Positions 6,789-13,502 of a stretch of DNA of 13,502 nt are shown here, piece after piece. Numbering within the stretch: the stretch's first letter is position 1; every line of letters begins with the position of its first letter. The translations under genes and the position numbers were made by a program. Below the pieces are notes generated by a model. That model was not told the DNA's origin. It searched no databases and was given only the letters and a program-made list of their open reading frames with translations. Source of the DNA: Ramicandelaber brevisporus (taxonomy: Eukaryota > Kickxellomycota > Ramicandelaberales > Ramicandelaberaceae); NCBI GenBank assembly GCA_025201865.1, contig MU602889.1, positions 3,402 through 16,903 on the forward strand, written 5' to 3'.

Positions 6789-7340
6789 TGATGATGAATA
6801 TTACAAGGAACTGGATAATGAACACACTGCAAATGATGGAATAAATCACAACAACGATGCACTTGATGGACCTGATGAAGTGTCACCAAACGAGTCCAAT
6901 CACAGCGCACTGGACGAATTACTCACTGCATGGAATACTAAAGTTAACAAACAGATGAAAGAATTATGTGACAGTTCCTTTGCTGATTGGGAAATGAAAC
7001 AAGCCATAAAGAAGCTTGCACTGAGAAAAGCTTCTAGTCTTGATTCCATTCTTGTTCACCCACTCGCCAATCTTGTCAACAGTTGCTGGAAAGCCGATAT
7101 ATGGTCTGACTTTGTCAAGAAGGGTGACAAGTCCGATATCAGCAACTACCGGCCCATCTCACTCATCTCTGTCCTGCTCAAGGCCATTGGAAGTGCTCTC
7201 AACATTGTAATTTATCCACAGCAGCAATACAAGTGGTTGTTTGGCTCAATTTAATCCAGGGCCACCGGGTAGTCTGCGCTTCACTCTTCTCCAAATGGTA
7301 AACACTCAACTGGACATCACCTCACACCCTAAACTTTCAT
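6772..7340 (+). pseudogene. LINE reverse transcriptase, N-terminal blocks only
   Basis: The frame from 6772 to 7254 includes WEMKQAIKKLALRKASSLDS (the 'KApGpDgi' region of LINE RTs, degraded) and FVKKGDKSDISNYRPISLIS (RT block 1, well preserved). The expected stretch before the WK..V-x-KKGD region is short, suggesting an internal deletion. After a second frame change near 7230-7250 another frame continues with QFNPGPPGSLRFTLLQMVNT, resembling the Q-x-G-F-R-P-G block 2. The palm motifs with catalytic aspartates are absent, so it cannot be active. It converges tail-to-tail with the gene ending at 7374. Confidence 0.7.
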
Positions 7341-7373
7341 TACTTTTGAATCCTTTAAATTAAAAAATATAAA

Positions 7374-10300
7374 TTAAGATTTATGCCGCTTGTTTAGATT
7401 CTTACCGAGCAGCTGATCTATTGCAAGAGTATCATCAGCCGGCTTCTCATTAATAATCTTGAGGAGATCTCTTGCCCCAGCATTCGTGATTCGAATAGAA
7501 TTGCCCGTATTACCAATTCTTGCAAATGGAGTAAAACTCGGCCACAGTCTTTGAAATTCAGTGTGGCGTGCTGGACTTGGAAATGGAGATGGCTGCATGA
7601 GGTCAGCACGGAGTAGGCCAAGCTGTTTGTGCTGAGGCGAGCCGTACACACCACCATGATGATGGAATGAGCCAACAATTAGAGAATAGCGTGCGTAGAA
7701 GATGATGAGATGAGTAAACTGAGCCAGTGGTACATGCTTATAGTTGAATGGCTGCTTTAGAATATCCTGATGGATACGCCTATTGAGAATCACTAGACAT
7801 ACTCCTCTAGTCTTAATAAAATTGGGTAACTTGGCCAAAATCTCGGCTTTGGATTTCTTTTTGGCTGTACGTGAGGATGAAGTTGATGAGCTAGTTGTAA
7901 AAGAGGCAGACATTCCAGAATACGCTGAATCAAAAGCAGCAGCCAAATCCAACATTTCACCATCAAGACTGTGACCGAAATCTTCAAATGTATCGTCTTC
8001 ATTTCCATCAGTAGTTGAACTTGAACTCGGATTCAATAAAGTTTCAACATCAACATACTCTTCCTCGGCAAGAGCATCCTCATTGGCGAAGGCATCTTCA
8101 GCATCCATATCATCAATCTCAATGTTATCCTTTTTCTTGCTCTTGCCTGTTGATTTGATCTCGCTCAATCCAGCTCGAACCTCAGCCAGCGCTGACCAAA
8201 ATGCAGGCTTAATCAGAAACTCAATATCATCCAGAGCAATTTCAGGATATTCAGCATGCACGCAGCAGGCAGCATAGCAGCGAATCTGCTTGAACAGTCG
8301 ATCACGCATGCGCGATGGATGACTATACTGCAACAATTGACCATCAACAATACCTTGTTGTGTCTTCAATATGGTACTGAGAGCTTCCCTATTGATTGTA
8401 TTGGGAACGCTTGTTGATGGTGCACCTGGAAACAATCTGCAAATCATGATGTGAGCAAAAATCTGATCTCCAGATTCCTTTAAACACTCATCCAAGCCCA
8501 AATTCTTTAATCCAATCTGACGAGCAGAGTCGATCCACTCTGATTTCTGTGGCCAACTCAAGTGAAAGGTATTTTGTTTATTGCCATTATTTGGTTCAAC
8601 TCTAACATCTATACCACGTGAATCAGATAATGCTGCAAGTGTCTCTACTTTCTGAGCGCTGCCCCACGTGATATCTTTTAAGAATCGATCACGTGCATTG
8701 TGATCATGAGCAATAATGCCATAATATGGAGCCTTTCGAGCCCGGAATACCATTGGTAGCTTCTTTAGTATTTCATTTTCAGCATCAGTCAAAGCCAGTA
8801 AGAAGTTGTTGCTATTGTAATCAGCTGATTTTACCAGACATCCATTTGAATCAGATTCATAGTAATTCTGCAGAGCCAGTGATTTTAAATCGTTGGTGGT
8901 AGACTTATGTGGTAAGAGTCTATTGAGAATGCGACCCAGTAAATGAACCATGTAGCTTGGAATTGCGCTATTTGTGAGAAAAATCTCTACACCAATTAAT
9001 CTAACTTGATTGCGAATAGTTTCATTTTCAATATATTGAACTGGAATTGGGAATGAGCGCACTTCAGCTTTACGCTTAATTCCCTTTGGTGCATCCTTCT
9101 TGGTCTTTACACTCATAGCACTTTGATTAAGCCCAGATTTAGTACTTGATTTAGCCACCTTTTTAGTTGTAATTGTTTCTTTGTTCTTGTTATTTCCACC
9201 AGATTTAGATGTATTAGACTTTGTATTTGGTTTAACATCGAGCGGTGCTTCTTTGCAGTGATCAAGATGAGACCTTATAGGAGTACCACTGGAGTATGTT
9301 TTCTTACAATATTTGCAATAGTTCAAATTGCCAGCATGAGTAATAACGTGAGCCACATATTGCGGTAGATTTTTATAAGAGCGACAAAAATCAGACGGAA
9401 TATTATATTTACTCGTACCACCACGTTTACTACTGCCGGCAGCTGAATTAGAATTCCACTTGCAATCTGCGATCTCACGTGCCCCAAAGTCTGATAGTTG
9501 CTGGAACACGTGCCACATCAGGTGATGAACCATCTCTGTTCCATTCCCAGCTCCATAACCACATTTATCCCACTGACACAGTCCACCTCCAGTATTATTG
9601 AAAGGAACCATTTTATCCCAGTAAGCATTATAATCTGTTACTTTATTCCACGTCTTTAAGTACTGAATATTCAAGTAGTTGTGTTTGAATAAAATTCGAC
9701 GATAATTTCGTTTACACTCATCCAAACGATTGGGATCTGGATCTGGATGATTGGCAACAATTCTCAGAAACTCAGGATTCCATGTTACAGATGAACCATC
9801 GTCATTCCCTCTAGTGGCTAATAGGCCATTGTTGTGCTTTCTACGGATATGATTACACATATCACTATAAGTTTTTACATTATGCACTCCAGTAACACAA
9901 AATGGACAGTTCAAATTGCCTTCAGAATCTAGCAGAATCACAACCCTCTTGTCATCGGGGAATGGTGTGCTATTGAGATTACTAATGAACATGTATGGTC
10001 GATGTTGATCTTTTAAGTGATTCATCAATGCGTCAAACTTTGTAAATGGCTTGCTCTTTTCTGGACAATACTGGCATCTATATATTGGATTGAATATTGG
10101 TAACTGCAGCTTTGGAGAATCAGTAAAGTTTCCTTCATGAGCTTGGCATGATATAGACTGTGCTGTAGAATCACATTGTGTTTGAGTTGAGCTATTATCA
10201 GTTGAATTAAAGGAACCATTACTTTCGGCATTATCACTATTGTCATCATCATCATCATCATCATCATTGACCACTACTTGTTTATCTGAGACATACGAGT

Positions 10301-11488
10301 CTGAAAATGATGCTGGAGCAGAAGAGCTACTACTCAATGTCGTGTGCGGTTGATTGATGGTCTGGCAATCAGAACGCACAATGATGGCAAAATTGACATG
10401 ATGCTCTAGATACTCATAATTAAAGCGATTATCTAACTTCATTGAATAGTCATCATTGAAGAAATAGACATCATTGTCTACTACAGAGGCTGCCATGTAG
10501 TGAGCAGTAGCACCCTCTCCAACTAGCACACCAACACCAGCAAGTTTGTAGAGCTTGATAACATCAGAATTGTCCATGTTTGGATGAATAAAATTACTCA
10601 AATCAATAACCTCGTTAAGGCCAACTCTGCAGCGCGATCCACCACCACGACCACGACCAATCGATACAACCATAAACTCTGGCAATTTCATATATTCCAC
10701 TGTCTTTTGAACATCGTGCTTGCTTCCACAGTCTCTGCAAGTTGAAAAATGATCATATGAATCATCTGTAGCATCAGATTGTATTATATGAGAAGTAAGC
10801 AACTCCTGTAGCGAACATTCAGTCAATCCAGAAACATCTAAATGTATACAATCCTCGAATGATGACATGGACTGTGTTTGTTCCGTACATTCACTACTGA
10901 TTAATTTGAGCGTTTGAGTGCACTCTGTATCGCACAAATTACCAAAACCAATTGGTTTGCTGCTGGTGTTGATGATGGGATTATTGTACTCTCTAATGAC
11001 TCGACAAATAAACGACAGTAATTCTCTAGCATCACAATTTTTGTAACCAAATGTATCATAAGCACGAAGATGCTTCGCAAGTGCTGAAGTTGCCTCAACA
11101 AACATTCTACTATCCAATGAGCGCACTGAAGAATGCTGTACGCGGCCGTGTTTCAACTGAGTAATGTTACTGGACAAATGTTTCACAAATTCCTTCTTTA
11201 AGTTAAGCTCGACCAAATCCTCTATACCATGCTCTGAATCAATCTTTGCAATTGCACTGACTGCAGCAGCAAATGGACGCGTACTGGCGATGAGCTGAAG
11301 ACAAGCATTGCTGTAGCAAATGGATCCAAAGTTTGATGATCCCATCGACTGGTGCCAGCCAGTTGAATCAGTCTGCAAGTTTCCACCGACATATGTCGTC
11401 TCACTTTGTCGCAGCGCCGCCGAAGCAAACGAAGGTGACGACATGAAAATACCAAGTGTTTGCAAAGATAGTGGGCTTGGTTTTATTC

Positions 11489-11522
<34 letters not shown>

Positions 11523-11552
11523 GAGAGAGAGTGATTGTTTGTGTATACTCAA
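7374..11552 (-). CDS. USP-like deubiquitinase fused to C2H2 zinc fingers and an unknown C-terminal region
   Basis: One intronless frame of 1392 residues ends at TAA (7376-7374). Residues about 70-395 fit a peptidase C19 (USP) domain: Cys box NFGSICYSNACLQ (Asn74, Cys79), half a zinc ribbon (C272-x2-C275; the earlier pair is incomplete), LPEFMVVSIGR (290-300), and a His box TAHYMAASVV (His351) with YFFNDD (Asn366/Asp367). A Ser-rich and Asp8 linker follows (405-440). Zinc fingers: C493/C496/H512/H517, C549/C552/H568/H573, C659/C664/H677/H681, a long-loop C697/C723/H735/H739, and C746/C749/H762/C766. A Lys/Ser-rich basic stretch (770-830) could be a nuclear signal. Residues 830-1392 were not recognised; they include acidic (1140-1195) and Ser-rich (1215-1228) low complexity. 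The first Met precedes an encoded His-Thr microsatellite, so Met37 (11444) is the likelier start. Inferred role: nuclear ubiquitin removal guided by nucleic-acid-binding fingers; substrate unknown. Confidence 0.75.
10243..10267. repeat. TCA trinucleotide repeat (Asp8 tract)
   Basis: Eight TCA units on plus, read as eight GAT-type aspartate codons in the minus-strand USP gene, in the linker before the zinc fingers. Confidence 0.9.
11491..11518. repeat. (GT)14 microsatellite at the 5' end of the USP gene
   Basis: Fourteen GT units on plus. If the upstream ATG (11552) is used it encodes His-Thr repeats; any change not in multiples of three bases would shift the frame. That argues the tract is in the 5' UTR and translation starts at 11444. 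Confidence 0.9.
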
Positions 11553-12443
11553 ACAACATCAAAGTATACTGTGGCTCCTCAAAATGGATCAAAGTTTGTG
11601 TACTATAGCGTTCCAGTGAACAACAAATAGTTGAAAAGGCTGCCAATTACAGGTTTGCATAGTTGTCCTGAGTCTCTACCATCACTGCTGCTTCATCCCA
11701 ATCCGATTCGCCAGAACTCGGCAACTAGCTACACACACGAACACACATCCAATGGAAATGAATCAAGCACTCTCGGCTAGAACTAAACAACACACTGAAT
11801 CATCCACACATGCACATTCACTTACTCATTTCAATATGTCCCTCGTTCTATCTTCATCCACAAGACACGTCGAGTCGATACTGGCACAGTCTAAATGAAG
11901 TACAACAGTAGCACCAACAGTAACATCACTACTATCAACAACTGCACACTCCGATTCACAGCTGTCTGTAGCACGATCTACGGCTGATCATCTCGTTTCT
12001 CGGACAGTACGTATCTCGTCGTCACCGTCTCTGTTGCAAAGCGTCGTCAGCTGCTGCTGTAGCTGTCGCTCGCAACGTCGACTGCTTGTTCGTCGGCTTG
12101 CTCGTCGTGATCATGCGTTGCAAGAATAAAAAATGAGTCAAAAAAATATTGAGTAGAAAGTTAGCGAGTTGCTTAATCGGCCGCATCCAACGCAGCTCGC
12201 GGAAGGCTATCATTGTTATCATGAGATTCGAGAAAGTTGTATAGCAGAATCCAGAGTACAGGAAACACGATTCTCGCATCGAAAAACGGTTCATTCTTAG
12301 CCTCTCTAATCGACCTCTTATTCTTCAGTCTGCTACCACGAATGGTGTAATACTCTGACGCTGCCGGTCGATGCCAGCGAAACTGACACTCACTATTCTC
12401 GAGCACGTAATTCAACTCTCTCCAAAGTTTGCAGAGTCATTGA

Positions 12444-12462
12444 CATGATCATAACGATCATG
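12444..12462. repeat. Short perfect inverted repeat
   Basis: CATGATC, spacer ATAAC, GATCATG. It could be a protein-binding site or chance. Confidence 0.6.
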
Positions 12463-12701
12463 CTCCTCTTTTGAATCGCGATTCTGACCGAGTTGGTTGT
12501 CGAACTGTATCAGGAGCAGTTATGACGGTTCAAGGTTTCGGGAATACTATAAGCTAGTTACGTATTAGCTGCTGTTATTACACAGGCGAAGGCTAATTGT
12601 GGCATTGACCTGATCCTATTCGACAGAAAATACTATTTGCAGCAAAGTCAATAATTTCACAGTTGATTGATTTATCTCAAAGATAAAACAGAATTCTGCA
12701 T

Positions 12702-12754
12702 TAGCTTGATGGTTAGTGTGGATGGTTTTGACTGAAAATTCTTGGTTCGATTCT
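12702..12754 (+). repeat. tRNA-like sequence with A and B boxes
   Basis: TAGCTTGATGG (12702-12712) matches the Pol III A box with one difference, and GGTTCGATTCT (12744-12754) matches the B box in 10 of 11 positions, with start-to-start spacing of 42 bp as in tRNA genes. The implied acceptor strands, D-stem and T-stem do not pair, so this is a tRNA pseudogene or the head of a tRNA-derived SINE, not a working tRNA. Confidence 0.45.
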
Positions 12755-12875
12755 CACACGAATCGTTCTCATAACCCGGCCCAATGTGCCAAAGCGCGTC
12801 CCAGTCATCTTCTTTTTCAACTATCTTTTACTCCATTTCAGACTTCAGTGTCTCAGCATCGTAGATGACTCTTGA

Positions 12876-13502
12876 TGCACATCAGTCTGTCCACGCTGCC
12901 GCGAGGACGTCAGAGTAGACTTTGCGCATCTGCTAATGTGCCCCGCTGACCCGAGTGTTAGAGTCGCTGGCGAAGAGAAGGAGGACCAGGAGAGCACAGT
13001 TCCACCAGTCGACATCACTCTGGAGGTGCTGGACGGTATCATGGACGGTGCTGCTCCGAACGACTGGAGCCCACTGGACGCAGCCATCCGCCGTGCAGAC
13101 ACTCTCATCTACCCCAGAGTGCTGGCCATTCTGCACCCAATCATGCGTGGAATGGGACGCTCGATACAGAGGATTCGAGCCCACTCCCGGCACCGAGCAA
13201 CGCAGTTCGCCCACCGCGCCATGTACGCATTGCAACGGATGTGGAGGGAGCGGTGCAAACAAGCCATCGAGCTGGAGCGCGAGCATGGCATCACCTTGAA
13301 GGTCAAACAGCGAATCTTCGGATACGGGTCGCCGAGCCACACGGAGGCAGACGACGCGGCGGAACGCGAGACCGGGATGATACCGACCCAGGACACGCAA
13401 CCCCAAGGCGGCGCGGCGCGGTCACAACGCGCAAACAACAACTACCCTCGCGCGCACCCCAACTTCGGCCGATCGTACGACCGCCACCGGATGAGACAGC
13501 AC
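12876..13502 (+). CDS. C-terminal part of a LINE ORF2 protein (partial, runs off the window)
   Basis: The frame is open from just after TGA (12873-12875) to the last base. It begins with VCPRC, nine residues, then HLLMCP (a CxxC...HxxxC knuckle), the arrangement found after the RT of many LINE proteins. Further on, MWRERCKQAIELEREHGIT resembles the conserved W-x-x-R-C...E-x-x-x-G-I element near the end of fungal LINE ORF2 proteins; this match is from memory. The tail is Arg/Gln/Asn-rich. The first ATG (12936) lies inside the knuckle, so it is unlikely to be a true start: this is a 5'-truncated copy or a downstream exon. GC content is clearly higher than in the LINE at 4.8-7.3 kb, so it is probably from another element family. 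A host zinc-knuckle protein is the alternative. Confidence 0.5.

Larger units (their letters stand above)
4781..7340 (+). mobile_element. Degenerate LINE (non-LTR retrotransposon) ORF2 relic
   Basis: The parts lie in LINE order on the plus strand: an AP endonuclease domain (4781-5840), a glutamine-rich linker (about 6082-6788) and the first part of a reverse transcriptase (6772 to about 7340). Damage visible: an LTR inserted at 5841-6077, a TAG at 6084-6086, a one-base frame change near 6770-6785, a second frame change near 7230-7250, and loss of everything after the early RT blocks (no catalytic YADD box). LINE copies usually lose the 5' end and keep the 3' end; this one is the reverse, so its right boundary was probably made by deletion or rearrangement next to the gene at 7374. 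The 5' boundary is not defined. Confidence 0.8.
11553..12875. other. Intergenic region upstream of the USP gene, no convincing gene
   Basis: Minus-strand frames at 12022-12294 (90 aa) and 12173-12415 (80 aa) overlap in different phases, and neither shows a known domain. A plus frame from 11752 stays open to about 12129 except for one TGA (11894-11896), but it is Ser/Thr-rich simple sequence. Promoter elements for the minus gene starting at 11444 or 11552 should be here; none was identified with confidence. The tRNA-like site and a palindrome are listed separately. Confidence 0.4.

Noticed and set aside
11752-12129. Plus-strand gene with one in-frame TGA upstream of the USP gene
   Set aside because: The composition is Ser/Thr-rich simple sequence with no recognisable domain; the coincidence of one stop in about 126 codons is not strong evidence.
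12022-12415. Minus-strand genes of 80-90 codons
   Set aside because: Two overlapping frames in different phases, no motif, no clear start context, and nothing conserved that I recognise.
1-13502. CRISPR arrays, bacterial operons, Shine-Dalgarno sites or rho-independent terminators
   Set aside because: The window is eukaryotic in content and no spaced direct-repeat array was seen.

Overview
The window looks like nuclear DNA of a eukaryote, most likely an early-diverging fungus. Supporting points are an intronless F-box/leucine-rich protein of the kind that is heavily expanded in zoosporic and zygomycete fungi, a ubiquitin-specific-protease-like gene, non-LTR and LTR retrotransposon debris, microsatellites, and no bacterial operon structure. 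A Kickxellomycotina-type genome (for example a Ramicandelaber or Coemansia relative) fits the style of the F-box protein, but that is an impression from memory, not a search result.

Layout. Positions 150-1745 (minus) encode an intact 531-residue F-box protein with a leucine-rich remainder. Positions 1867-2751 (minus) hold a secreted, cysteine-rich protein gene that stays in one reading frame over 294 codons but is cut by two in-frame stops (TGA at codon 42, TAG at codon 230); no known family was recognised. From about 3.2 to 7.35 kb is a retroelement graveyard: an LTR-like copy at 3239-3477, tRNA-like minus-strand fragments near 3.5, 4.0 and 4.15 kb, and a plus-strand LINE relic (4781 to about 7340). 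The LINE has a complete-looking AP endonuclease domain, a glutamine-rich linker and only the first part of a reverse transcriptase. A second LTR copy (5841-6077) is inserted in this LINE. It is flanked by a 4-bp duplication (ATAC), and removing it together with one ATAC puts the endonuclease and linker back in the same reading frame.

Positions 7374-11552 (minus) carry the largest gene: one uninterrupted frame of up to 1392 residues (probably 1356). It joins a USP-like deubiquitinase domain with recognisable Cys, His and Asn/Asp catalytic boxes to a run of C2H2/C2HC zinc fingers and a long C-terminal region that was not recognised. This architecture is the most unusual item in the window. A (GT)14 microsatellite lies just upstream of the likely start codon. 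Positions 11553-12875 contain no convincing gene, only a tRNA-like A/B-box pair at about 12.7 kb and a small palindrome.

The right edge (12876-13502, plus) is much richer in GC. It is an open frame running off the window, with a CxxC...HxxxC knuckle followed by a basic helical segment, as found at the C-terminal ends of LINE ORF2 proteins. The genes do not form a pathway: two to three host genes on the minus strand sit among nested, decayed plus-strand retroelements.
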